A stretch of 64,000 bases of DNA from Paracentrotus lividus (lineage: Eukaryota; Echinodermata; Echinoidea; Camarodonta; Echinidae): contig CALNVZ010003434.1 in NCBI GenBank assembly GCA_940671915.1, positions 14,645,443 through 14,709,442 on the forward strand. Direction: 5' to 3'. Below the pieces are notes generated by a model, which worked only from the letters and a program-made list of their open reading frames with translations, was not told where the DNA came from and made no database searches. Position numbers and translations under genes: made by a program. Of this stretch, positions 51,978-60,700 are shown in pieces; position 1 is the first letter of the stretch; every line of letters begins with the position of its first letter.

Positions 51978-54900
51978 TTTTTAAATTTGTTTATTTATTT
52001 ATTCATTTTGTTTTCTTCATTTATTTATTTTTTTTTTTTTGTGGGGGGGGGGGTGGGTGGGGAAGGCTTTATGTATTTTCTAAAACTAAAGATTGGAAGT
52101 TTTTTCTCGATATCAAACACTTGTAGCTTCCTTGATTTTAAACAAGGTAAATATTTGTCCATTTAAGAATTGTCATTGAGATCCCTTGCTAAAAATCTGC
52201 TTCTTTTGCCATTTGTTCTCTTGTTCCTTCTGCGACTTATTGATGGTTTGGAGCCACCGTGGAGCAACTGCGAAAGGAGTATGATATTGAACATAACAAA
52301 AATGTTTGTGACTCGTATTTTTTTTTTTCCCCACAAAAACAAACATTGATGGCAATAATTATTTTGTGTACATAACATATTGCATGTCAGTTGTATGGTT
52401 TTTATAACACTGTATAGTTAGCTATCCATTCACCCTTAATTGCCTTCTGTTATTCCAGACCCAGATGATTTCATTGTTGATGACAGTGGTCAACCCATCG
52501 GGAAGAAAAAGAAGAAAGGACATAAACACAGATATACAGACTCGTAAGTATATCAGAGGCATTAATATAATTTTGACAAGTAAAGCTGAAGGACATTTTT
52601 ATATGTTGTTAAGAACATACATGTAGCCTACAAGCCTTCTCCATTTCTCATCTTCAGATCTGGTTTACAGTCTTTTTTGTAGATCTACAACTAAACAGGA
52701 AAGATATCCATAACATATAGTCTCTATCTCTTTTACCTATGTATGTCTGTCTAATTCAAGTTTCTCCCCCTGTCTCTATCTCTCTTACTTTCTTTCTTTA
52801 TCTTGTGTTAATGGGAGGAGAAAATGGGAGGTGGGGATATACAAAATATTTCAGTCAAACAGCAAAGGGGTATAGCTATGGTACGATGAGGGCCTGTCTT
52901 GTATATGATGACAATGATTGATTTACTACAATATTCATTTCACCTCTCTTTGTTTCTCCAGTGCTCTTCAAGAAGCTCAGGATATATTTGGTCTTGACTT
53001 TGACTATGATGAGTTTGAAGGATACGGTGATGATTATGAGGAGGCTGAGGAGGAGGAATATTCAGAGGTAGTTACAAAATTTCTTAAAATAAAGTTAAAA
53101 TATGTCCTTTCAATTTCAAATTAATTTTGATAACGCCATTCAAATATAAATACGGTAAACGTTGCCTAAGTCGAACATGCATAATTTGAAAAATTTCTAC
53201 AATCAAATGTCTTTTCAAGTCATTTCTTTATGTTCTATTGTTTTTAACCATCATGAGTAAAATTTCTGTAAGTCAAAGCTATTTCCTCAGTCCCAAATGA
53301 TACAACTTGGCCAAAGTAAACCTTATTATCTAAAGCAGTGCATGAATTATGTGACTGTATAGCTTTGTTAACTGTAACAGCCTCGATTTGGATCTACATA
53401 CACTTGTTTACACTTTTCTTGATTTACATGTACTTGAATTCCTTTACGAGTATAATGTTTAATGCTTATGCTTACTGGTTGCAGTAGGTATGTACTGTAC
53501 TGTACTTCACCTTACTTTTCTTGCTGTTTCGTTGTACTGATTTCCCCCATCTCTCTCTCTTTCTCTCCCTCTTCTCTCATTCTTGTGTTCCTCTCTATAG
53601 CTTTCCCTCTTGCTTTTGCCCTTACCACTTCTCTCCCATTCTTTTCCTTTCTCTTATCTCCCTCTTGTTTCTTCCTCTTTCCCCCTCCTCTATTTTCTTG
53701 GAATATCCTTGTTACTTCAAGACTCAATATGAATCGGAATTGAATATGTTACTTGTACTTGGCCTGTATAGCTTTGTTAACTGTAACAGCCTCGATTCGG
53801 ATCACATACACTTGTTTACACTTTTCTCGATTTACTTTGAACCTAATAATTCATCATAAGGTTTTCTCACAATGTATCTAGTTCCACACCTCTGTATTTA
53901 ATGATATCTTGTACTGGTTCAAACTGATAGTACACATACTTAGTTGTTCTTGAGAATACTCTCTTTAACTTTGTACTGATTAATTCCCTGTCCTTTATAC
54001 CTCTTACCTCCCTTCCTCTTATTCTCTCTCTCTCTCTACTTCTCTCTTCTCCTCTCTTCACTTTCGCCCCTTTTTTATTCTCTTTCTTCTTTTCTTTCTT
54101 TCGTCTTTTCTCTCCTTTTCTTTCAGGATATATTATTTTTCTTTCTTGTATTACTTGCTCTTTTGTTGAATTATCTTATTACTGAACATTACACATATAA
54201 CTTTGATCGGGATCATTTCTTGTTTAGATTTTACTTATTATGACTGTGCCTTAAATTTAGTTGTGTTAATATGAATTTCTTTATTTTTCTAAGTAGATTG
54301 ACCTTTCTAGTTAATTGTCTTTTGCAATCTGTTTTGTTATGTTGTTAATTGTTATTTGTGCAATAATATCACCTATGTATTCACTATTGTTTTTTGATGT
54401 ACCAGACAATTATCGGGTCCCTGACTGTTTGTCCTTTGGTATTTTTTTTTTGTTTTATTATTTGGGGATTGGATTGGAAAACCAAAAATTTTTTCCTTAT
54501 TATATTTCTGTTGTGAAGCACTATGAAGAATTTTTCATTATTGCTATTATTTATTTTCCTTTTTTAGTATGAAGAAGAGGAAGATGAATTGGATGAGGCT
54601 GGAGAGCAAAGAAGAAGACAAAAGAGACCTGGAAAGAAGCGCAAACCAAAGAAGAGCATCTATGAGGTACATAAGATAATCATATTACATGTTATGCCAG
54701 TGTTCCTGATTGGTAATTTGGAACATTGTAGTTACCATCATTTCCAAAAGTTTCGACACCACCTGAAAATTTGTTTGTATATAATTGGAATATACTTTCA
54801 TTTACAAGTGGCCTAATATAAATTGTTGGTTGGCACTGTTTTTTATTTGAATTGATGAAAGGTAATTACTCAAAGAAATAGTAAAATATCTTGACTAATC

Positions 54901-57900
54901 CTTTTGTTTTAAAAGTACTTTTTTAAAACAAAAGACTAGTCAAGTTTCTGTATGTGCTCAAGTACCTTGAGCATTTTATTAAAATGGATAATTATGCTCT
55001 AGAAATTTCATGTACATTTATTATTATTATTACTATTTTTATTTGGCTTGTAATAAATTTGGATTTCAGTACTTTGTTTTTATATTGATATAGGATTAAT
55101 TTGAGGTTGTTATTAACTGTAATTCACCAAATGAAGTGAAGTGAAAACGAATGTGGTCTGGAAAACCATTAACATGTTATTTATTTATCTAGTCCCGCAA
55201 ATAATATATGTGTATTTGTTTGCAGGTATTTGAGCCAAGTGAGTTGGAGAGAGGTCATTTCACTGACCTAGATAATGAGATCAAGACTGCAGACATTCCA
55301 GAAAGATTTATGGTGAGTTCTCTTACCGCATCACTGATTAAAAAAAAACAAAAAAAACAAACATATTTTTTATTTAGATTTAGATCAAGTAGATTGATCA
55401 AGTAGAATTTAGACTAGATAATGATATCAAGACTGCAGACATTCTAGAAAGATTCATGGTGGGTTCTCTTGCTGATGCAAATTTCAGTATCTTTGTAGTC
55501 TACTTAACTTTAAATTATGAAACAAAATTAGTTATAACTAAATATTATTTAGGCTAACTTGCACAAAATGTTTTTCTTTGGAAGAGGGGGGGGGGTGTTA
55601 TATGAGTAAACATTTGTAATGTCTATTGATATAAATCAATTCTGCATATTTTTTGCGAATAAAGATTATTCATTTCTTCCAGTGTATGTTTATATATGCA
55701 AATTATGATATAAGAGAGTAGTGAAAGAAATATTGCTATTAAAGCAACCACACTGTGCAAGTGAGTTTACTAATAGATATTTCTAATTAATGTGTGGGAG
55801 TCTATGTATCATTCCTTAATTGTTCAAATTAATATTTCAATTGTACGATCTTCAAAATATATGTACCTCAATACAAATCGTCAATACCTCAAACATAATG
55901 TTCGCCATGAACTTTTTTAGGCAGGATATGCTATACAAGCATGGATGGGTTTCATGATGCTGAGACATGAGAGCAGTGGTACCGTGGAAGGATTAGCGCT
56001 TGTGCCTTTGGTGTTAGGAATTAAAATTTTGAGTGGGCAGAGTCTGTGTCTTTCTACATTGTCCCATGTAGAGCGTATTCTGATCTTTCTATTCCTCTGG
56101 AGTGCTTGTTGTAAAACATGCTACGAACCAAGATCGCCAGCACTCATGGTCTACCGGGGAACAATGACCACAGGAATATTAGCATTCCTCTGGCTGCTGG
56201 ATTTTTGATAGTGGTCAAGCCTTATCCAAGCACCAGCGAATAGAGACTTACAAAAATGTATCTCCATGTAACCCCATTAGTCTAAGACTTTAACACCCTA
56301 GGCATTAAAATCCCTTGGATAGGACTTACATCCAAAGCTCAGCAGTCAAGTACAGTTCAGATAAATAAATGAATAAAGAAAGAAATAAATCAATCATTCA
56401 AAGTACTGTGTATCATCTTCTGAAAATAAAATTCATTTGTTTTTGTTTTAGTTGAGAACTGTTCCTGTTTCTGAAGCAGCGGACGAAGAGCTTGAGAAGG
56501 AAGCAGAATGGATTTACAAACAGGCCTTCCTTACACCATCAGTATCAAATCAGGTCAGTTAACTTGTTATCCAATATATTTTATGTCAAAGTTAGTATTA
56601 TTGTAGTTTCAAGAGGTTGCACCTTATTTGTAGAATTTTTCATAACTCTGCTGACTGATTTACAATGTACTAGTATTTGGTTAGTTGTTTGTAGGTGGAA
56701 AAGCCCTAAATTCAAAGAAGTATTGTGATCATTATTTGTTAGATTGTTGTGTATTTTTAGGATTTTTTAGATTTTTTTGGTGATCAAGGTGAAGGTGGCT
56801 ATGCAGGGTCCAGTGCATAGGAGAGAAACCACCAAAGACCAAGAACAATTATTATTATTATTGATAAATTCTTTAATTGGATTGTTGTGTATTTTTGGGA
56901 GTTTAGTGATCAAGGTGAAGGTGACTATGCAAGGTCCAGTGCATACGAGAGAAAACCACCAAAGACCCAGAACAATTATTATTATTGATAAATTCCTTAA
57001 TTGGATTGTTGTGTATTTTTAGGAGTTTGGTGAGCAAGGTGAAGGTGGCTATGCTGGGTCAAGTGCTTACGAGAGAAAACCTCCAAAGACCAAGAAGAAA
57101 ATCAGAGAAGCTCTTCACTTCATGAGAAATCAACATTTTGAGGTAAAAAAAAAAAATAGTCTTCAGATAGAAATAACGGTCAAAGCTATTAAAGGGTGGA
57201 AATCATAACAATAGAATTTTTAAAAAAAAATGAAAAAAAAATCTAGTGTGCTTTAATAATGCACCATCTCATCATATCTATAAAAAAAATATGTTGAAAA
57301 ATACAATTACATAATCCCACATGCAAATCGTGCTCATATAAGTTTTAACATTGTTGTCTCAAAGAATGTCAGATTTTAAGGTAGCAGTTTAGGAAACTAT
57401 TTTGCTGTTTATGTAATGTAAACTCATAAGAATAGAAATGCTGTTTTGTTATTCCTTTCTTTGTTACAACTGCTGATATTTAAAAATTGGTATTATTTAT
57501 TCTAGTCAACAGAATCTTTTGATGAATACAATAAATGCTAGAATGTAGAGATTGGCTTGAAAATGACAATGTAGTGTTATGACAGAGCCTTTATTTCAAG
57601 CTGTGTGTTTATTTTGTGCACTCAGGTACCGTTCATTGCTTTCTACCGTAAGGAATATGTTGAACCAGAGCTGAATTTCAATGATCTCTATAAAGTATAT
57701 CACTGGGATGCAAAGGTAAGAATTTATTTTTACTTTATTTGAATACAATCTAATTTAATTCATACGCATATTTCAGTCAAATATATTTGCATACTTTTAT
57801 AGTTTTGAAGCTCATTTGTGGTGAGCAGAAGAAGAAAAATGTGCTAAAAATAGAATGCTTTAGTTGACGTTTTACCATATAAACTTCAAGTCAAGCTTTA

Positions 57901-60202
57901 TGTCCGTAAAATATTACAGAAGATGGCTTGTATTTCGCCAATTATCACATAATTAATTTACATTTTTTTAAATGATGCCGAGTTGTGAATGATGTCGAGA
58001 AGTCGACCTGCTCAAGTTATTAAGTGCTTGGCATTTTTATAATGGTGCCAGTTGATGACAGGAAAGCTAACTTGCTCAAGTTAGTTTGATCTAACTGATT
58101 TTTAATTTCCAGATAATCAAATGCTAGTTGGATGTAAAATGATCATATTATTTTTGTTGCTATTGTTTACAATGGTGTCAGTAAAAGGCAAGGGAACCCA
58201 AGTTGTTTAATCTAACTGATTTCTAATTTTAAGAAAATTAAATGCTGATTCGATGTATTACGTATTATAATAATCTTATATTTGTTGCTGTTGTTTATAG
58301 TGGTGTCAGCTAAAGGCAAGGAAAGCAAACCTCCTCAAGTTATTTGAGAAGATGCAGACCTATCAGTTTGACACGGTGATGAAGGACAAGGACTTTGATG
58401 CAGAACTACCTGAGGACTTCAGGGCTCTCTCCAATCAAGACATTGAAAGGTAAGAGGGAACAAGGAAAAAAGATGTTTTGGCTATGTTAGACTGATAACC
58501 ACAGAATTCGACATATGCATTTCAATTTATTAATATGTAAGTTCCATGGATGATCTAATGAAAAAAAAGTATTTTGGAATGAGATTTTTGTATAATCTTT
58601 TAACTTCTGTTCTGGAATTAATTCAAAGATATTAATTTATAAATTTCTGCAGTTTCATACATTTTTTAATCATTAAAATTCTGAATGTTAATGGATCTGA
58701 CAGGACAATGACATTATTTTATAAATTTCTGCAGTTTCAGACATTTTTTAAATCATCAAAATGCTAAATATTAATGGATCTGATAGGACCATAGACCCTC
58801 CCCAGCCGACCATAGAATCCTTGAAGATAGTCTAACAATGGAGGAGACATAGCTTTTTGGCACCAAACTTTAAAGGGATGCAGTAACATTGAATTATATT
58901 CAAATTGCAATTTATTGGATTTAGCTCATTTTGCCATCATGATTATGAACACATAGGTAAGTCTGGTTTACCTTAAAAATTGCAGTCTACTTGCTTGCTT
59001 TACTTTTGAGATATCTACAATTTTATACTCAAATGTTCTAACCCGTTCCTTGACGCTTTACAAAACCGCGTGCGTTTCAACGCACATGGTTTTCACCGCA
59101 TTTCCTGTTGTCAACTCCCCGTGCCTACCGGGCGGCTAAGCGTGCAACGGAGCGGTATAAATAATCATGCGTGGCCGTATCCTCAGCCGTGTTTGAAAAC
59201 TTCACTGTTTTAAGATAGTAAATGACTTGCATTTGATCTGAAACTTGCAGTAGTTTTTTTTTACTTTCAGAGTGATAGAATTCTATTCATTTTGATCTCT
59301 TTTGCACTTGTTTTTGGAAGTTACTAAATCCCTTTAATACAAAATTGTTCCCTGTCATTTTTAAAATATAAAAGGATTTTAATGTATTCTCTGTCATCAG
59401 ACAAACTTATTCTGGTATTCTTATTCTGGTATTCATGTGCATAGAAATAAAACAATTGGTAATCCTGGTAATCATGTGTAGCAATCACCTATACTCATCT
59501 TTCCTTTTCATCTTTGAATCACTCATCACCTTCTATGTGTCTTCATTGCCACCAGGCTGAATGCAGTAGACTCTACCGAAAGCCTTAAGGACGTCTACAT
59601 GCACTTCCTTCTCTACTACGGCCGAGAGCTTCCCAAGATGCATAACTCCCTCAAAGCCAAACCCAAAGAGAAGAAGATGAAGATGGTTTCCATCAAGAGG
59701 AAGGTCATGGTCAAGAGATGGCGCAAAAAGAAGAAAGAGAAATCACCTCACAAAGAACGTAGGATAGAAGACGATAGTGATGACGACGATGAGGAGGATA
59801 GCAACAAGAAGGCGGAAGATGCGGAGAAGGAGAAGGAGGAGGGAGAGGAGAAGATGGAGACAGAGGACGCGGAGGAGAAGGGTGATGAGGAAGGTGGTGA
59901 GGAGAAGAAGAAGAAGGACGAGGAGGATGACGGGTTCGAGGATGGTGAGACGAAGGAAAAAGAAGAAGATGAAGAGGGTGAGGATGGAGAGAAGAAGGAG
60001 AAGAAGGAGAAGGACACAGAAGATGGAGAGGTAGCAGAAGAAGAGGAGATGGAGGAGGTGGAAGTGGAGACGGAGGTTGAGGATGAGATGGAGGTGGAGG
60101 CTTCAGATGATGAGGATGAAGAGGAGGGTGTGGTCACTAGCTATGAGATCAAACAAGCTAGCAGGAAATCCATGTATGCTCTCTGTCAGGATGCCAAACT
60201 CA
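46024..60202 (+). CDS. SUPT6H: Spt6 (SUPT6H) transcription elongation factor / histone chaperone gene, 5' part
   Basis: Spt6 travels with RNA polymerase II in the nucleus. It chaperones H3-H4, binds Iws1/Spn1 through its acidic N-terminus, and has HtH, YqgF-like, HhH, S1 and tandem SH2 domains. Fourteen coding exons here give about 662 residues. Recognisable landmarks match human Spt6 in order: [121 protein letters not shown] and [14 protein letters not shown]. All exon phases agree and all introns are GT-AG. The gene continues right of the window; the final intron contains a DIRS element. The domains from YqgF onward are not seen. Confidence 0.96.
46268..46297. repeat. GC-rich hairpin with TTCG loop in Spt6 intron 1
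   Basis: ACAGCCCCGTCGCC-TTCG-GGCAACGGGGCTGT-type stem with one internal mismatch and a TTCG loop. It resembles the stem at 45737; together they flank the putative first exon. Confidence 0.75.
47091..48150. mobile_element. Multi-unit palindromic element in Spt6 intron 1
   Basis: The ends CCCCTCACAAAAAGTTTCGC and GCGGAACTTTTTGTGAGGGG are inverted. Arms of about 200 bases pair (47091-47300 with 47945-48150). The middle holds further diverged copies of the same unit in both orientations (near 47310-47540, 47545-47735, 47745-47935). Nearly all of the intron is therefore one nested inverted-repeat array. Confidence 0.85.
48377..48507 (+). CDS. SUPT6H: Spt6 first coding exon
   Basis: The acceptor is ctcatctcag; coding starts at ATG 48417-48419. 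An in-frame TAG sits six bases upstream, and G at -3 with G at +4 gives a good start context. Thirty codons plus one base encode [20 protein letters not shown] and a Glu-rich tail, like the human MSDFVESEAEESEEE start. The donor is gtaagt at 48508. This is the acidic disordered N-terminus that contacts histones and partners. Confidence 0.93.
48510..49020. other. Spt6 intron after first coding exon
   Basis: About 520 bases, AT-rich, nothing recognised. Confidence 0.6.
49028..49129 (+). CDS. SUPT6H: Spt6 coding exon 2 (acidic, then basic KKKRK)
   Basis: The acceptor is ttgttgtttag and the donor is gtgggt. It encodes [20 protein letters not shown] and then GRKKKRKHR. Human Spt6 likewise has an acidic block followed by GHKKRKR, a likely nuclear-localisation stretch. 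The phases are 1 in and 1 out. Confidence 0.92.
49639..50205 (-). mobile_element. Truncated CR1/L2-like LINE 3' end, antisense
   Basis: The reverse strand encodes the typical reverse-transcriptase ORF C-terminus: [19 protein letters not shown], then [20 protein letters not shown] and [18 protein letters not shown] stop interrupts the frame. An AT-rich tail and AATAC repeats (49639-49660) close the 3' end. The 5' part is missing. It lies immediately before the acceptor of Spt6 coding exon 3. Confidence 0.85.
50238..50311 (+). CDS. SUPT6H: Spt6 coding exon 3 (NAGNAG acceptor)
   Basis: It encodes (A)[18 protein letters not shown] and GVKVER, nearly identical to the human segment. The acceptor reads ttcagcag, a tandem NAGNAG: splicing at 50237 adds an Ala codon and splicing at 50240 omits it, with no frame change. 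The donor is AGG-gtaagt at 50312. A LINE 3' fragment lies immediately upstream in the intron. Confidence 0.94.
50936..51094 (+). CDS. SUPT6H: Spt6 coding exon 4
   Basis: The acceptor is tctcattctcag and the donor is GCT-gtaagt. The exon has 53 codons in phase 0, encoding [20 protein letters not shown], then [17 protein letters not shown]. Human Spt6 has KYRRVKKMSDDEDDDEEE and EAIAEEIFQDGE here. It is part of the acidic region. Confidence 0.93.
51247..51377. mobile_element. Short MITE, copy 2
   Basis: Matches 35955-36096 throughout (TTTCATCAAAGGACTTGTCG, GCTCTTAGCCAATCAGATG, AGCATTTCAGTAGCTTAT, CAAGTCCTTTCATGAAA). It lies in the Spt6 intron after coding exon 4. Confidence 0.88.
51743..51818 (+). 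CDS. SUPT6H: Spt6 coding exon 5
   Basis: The acceptor is catcgatgcag and the donor is TCAG-gtatgt. It has 25 codons plus one base and is acidic ([20 protein letters not shown]). Assignment rests on phase-matched neighbours and composition rather than strong residue identity. Confidence 0.88.
51940..52060. repeat. GATT microsatellite and T/G runs
   Basis: GATT units at about 51952-51976, then ATTT-rich sequence, a T run and a G run to 52062, in the Spt6 intron after coding exon 5. Confidence 0.85.
52459..52543 (+). CDS. SUPT6H: Spt6 coding exon 6 (DDFIVDD motif)
   Basis: The acceptor is tgttattccag and the donor is CTC-gtaagt. It encodes [20 protein letters not shown] and [19 protein letters not shown] is a hallmark of metazoan Spt6, and the Lys run that follows is also shared. 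The phases are 1 in and 2 out. Confidence 0.95.
52962..53067 (+). CDS. SUPT6H: Spt6 coding exon 7: Iws1/Spn1-binding segment
   Basis: The acceptor is gtttctccag; the donor is GAG-gtagtt, which is weaker than the others. It encodes [20 protein letters not shown] followed by an acidic stretch. In characterised Spt6 proteins this conserved helix-plus-hydrophobic motif (D-I-F-G-x-D) is the binding site for Iws1/Spn1. Human Spt6 has ALQEAQEIFGVDFDYDEF. Confidence 0.95.
53352..53850. repeat. Direct repeat pair, about 90 bp, in Spt6 intron
   Basis: TGTATAGCTTTGTTAACTGT through CACTTGTTTACACTTTTC occurs at 53354-53430 and again at 53765-53832 with few changes. Between them lies a CT-rich block (53545-53700). 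Another pyrimidine-rich block follows at 53990-54125. Confidence 0.85.
54568..54666 (+). CDS. SUPT6H: Spt6 coding exon 8 (basic linker)
   Basis: The acceptor is ccttttttag and the donor is GAG-gtacat. It has 33 codons: [14 protein letters not shown], then the basic [19 protein letters not shown]. This is equivalent to the human acidic-to-basic switch ending RRSIFEMYEPSE. Confidence 0.93.
54890..54944. repeat. Hairpin in Spt6 intron
   Basis: CTTGACTAATCCTTTTGTTT pairs with AAACAAAAGACTAGTCAAG across a 6-base centre, with 24-base arms and few mismatches. Confidence 0.85.
55226..55312 (+). CDS. SUPT6H: Spt6 coding exon 9 (EPSELE motif)
   Basis: The acceptor is tttgtttgcag and the donor is ATG-gtgagt. 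The exon has 29 codons, [20 protein letters not shown] then TADIPERFM, closely matching human YEPSELESSHLTDQDNEIR and LPERF. Its 3' half and donor are copied 146 bases downstream in the intron. Confidence 0.95.
55409..55478 (+). pseudogene. Pseudo-exon copy of Spt6 coding exon 9 3' half
   Basis: ACTAGATAATGATATCAAGA through ATTCATG then gtgggttctctt repeats 55267-55325 with small changes, 146 bases downstream. The donor gtgagt has become gtgggt. No acceptor is evident at its left edge. Confidence 0.85.
56452..56553 (+). CDS. SUPT6H: Spt6 coding exon 10
   Basis: The acceptor is tttgttttag and the donor is CAG-gtcagt. It has 34 codons: [20 protein letters not shown] then [14 protein letters not shown]. 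Human Spt6 has [20 protein letters not shown] and IYRNAF at this point, where the structured core begins. Confidence 0.95.
56735..57000 (+). pseudogene. Two truncated copies of Spt6 coding exon 11
   Basis: GTGATCAAGGTGAAGGTGGC and following bases occur at 56780 and 56906, before the true exon at 57023 (periods 126 and 124 bases). Each copy carries an acceptor-like TTGTGTATTTTT, then the exon's first half, then TTATTATTATTGATAAATTC and ATTGGATTGTTGTG. Copy 1 has an in-frame TAG; copy 2 has its acceptor AG changed to GG and a TGA. Neither has the 3' half or a donor. Confidence 0.92.
57023..57142 (+). CDS. SUPT6H: Spt6 coding exon 11
   Basis: The acceptor is gtgtatttttag and the donor is GAG-gtaaaa. 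It has 40 codons: [19 protein letters not shown], then [17 protein letters not shown]. Human Spt6 has [15 protein letters not shown]. Two upstream truncated copies of its 5' half lie in the preceding intron at 56735-57000. Confidence 0.95.
57626..57715 (+). CDS. SUPT6H: Spt6 coding exon 12
   Basis: The acceptor is gtgcactcag and the donor is AAG-gtaaga. It has 30 codons: [20 protein letters not shown] then [10 protein letters not shown]. This is one of the most conserved Spt6 blocks; human has [20 protein letters not shown]. Confidence 0.96.
57965..58260 (+). pseudogene. Decayed copies of Spt6 coding exon 13 5' edge
   Basis: TGGTGTCAGTAAAAGGCAAG at 58173 and TGGTGCCAGTTGATGACAGG at 58043 match the exon start TGGTGTCAGCTAAAGGCAAG at 58301 (spacing 128 and 130 bases). 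They are preceded by the same TTTGTTGCTATTGTTTA tract. The acceptor AG reads AC or AA in the copies. A further fragment (CTGCTCAAGTTATT) lies at 58008. Confidence 0.85.
58301..58449 (+). CDS. SUPT6H: Spt6 coding exon 13
   Basis: The acceptor is gttgtttatag and the donor is AAAG-gtaaga. It encodes [20 protein letters not shown], then [12 protein letters not shown] and ALSNQDIER. Human Spt6 has [20 protein letters not shown]. Decayed copies of its 5' edge and acceptor occur at about 130-base spacing in the intron upstream. Confidence 0.95.
58637..58795. repeat. Tandem 85-bp duplication in Spt6 intron
   Basis: TTATAAATTTCTGCAGTTTC to AATGGATCTGACAGGAC occurs twice, at 58637 and 58720, with a few differences. 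Confidence 0.88.
58870..59337. mobile_element. MITE with TTAAAGGGAT termini
   Basis: The left TTAAAGGGATGCAGTAAC pairs with the right GTTACTAAATCCCTTTAA. The 468-base interior has an unusually CpG-rich core (59050-59195, for example ACCGCGTGCGTTTCAACGC). The ends resemble the foldback element at 40345. No coding. Confidence 0.7.
59556..60202 (+). CDS. SUPT6H: Spt6 coding exon 14 with a long Glu/Lys insertion
   Basis: The acceptor is attgccaccag and the donor is CTCA-gtaagt. It begins [20 protein letters not shown] then [15 protein letters not shown], and ends [20 protein letters not shown], both conserved with human Spt6. Between them lie about 145 residues of charged low complexity: first basic (KEKKMKM..., WRKKKKEK), then strongly acidic with Glu/Asp runs. 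The human protein has a much shorter acidic loop here. The region is purine-rich, and the opposite-strand Ser-rich frame is a shadow. The exon ends in phase 1, so the protein continues. Confidence 0.94.
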
Positions 60203-60290
60203 GTAAGTTCACCTTCCTTTAAACCTGTGTCTTTTTGATTTACTTCAATAATCACATGACCCTCTCTTACCTTGCTTTTGTTCACGAGAA

Positions 60291-60323
60291 CAATGCATAG
60301 ACCGAACCAACAATAGACTACCC
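60291..60323 (+). repeat. DIRS left inverted terminal repeat
   Basis: The sequence around AATGCATAGACCGAA and ACAATAGACTACC is matched on the opposite strand at 63971-64000 (GATGCAAAGACGAA, then ACAATAGACTACC) with few differences. This marks the probable left boundary of the element. Confidence 0.65.
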
Positions 60324-60380
60324 TTTCCTTCACCGTTCCTCTTCGGCGCCAGTCAATCTCCAGGGTGTAAGGAGAATTGG

Positions 60381-60700
60381 ATGACGTTTGAAGGCAGGCG
60401 GATTGAGCTGGCTGAACAGTGCTGTCTGGCGGGAAGCGCAAGCCGAGGTCCACCCAGCGTAAATTCCAAGAGTACCCGTCCTGCTGCGCCTGTCGCAGAG
60501 CCCAGACGGAAACTCGAAGAGGACGTTCAGGGACAAGTCCCCGTTAAACCGGGCAAAGCAAGTCCAAAGACAGTCCTCTTCTCATGGCCTAATCCCGTAC
60601 CTCTCCCCCCCTCAACCAGGCGAAAGCCAAAGGGGGTGGGTGGTGACGGTGCCGGCCCGACCCTAGGTTCCCTGTGGGACGAGTCGGGGGTGGTCTCTCG
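60381..60700 (+). pseudogene. DIRS gag-like tail
   Basis: This Pro/Arg/Lys-rich reading frame resembles the basic C-terminal tail of DIRS gag proteins in composition and position only. It is followed after a frame change by the start of the reverse transcriptase region. The bulk of gag is not seen. The assignment is positional. Confidence 0.4.

Noticed and set aside
59748-60137. 129-residue Ser-rich frame opposite Spt6 coding exon 14
   Set aside because: Shadow of Glu/Asp/Lys codons on the coding strand.
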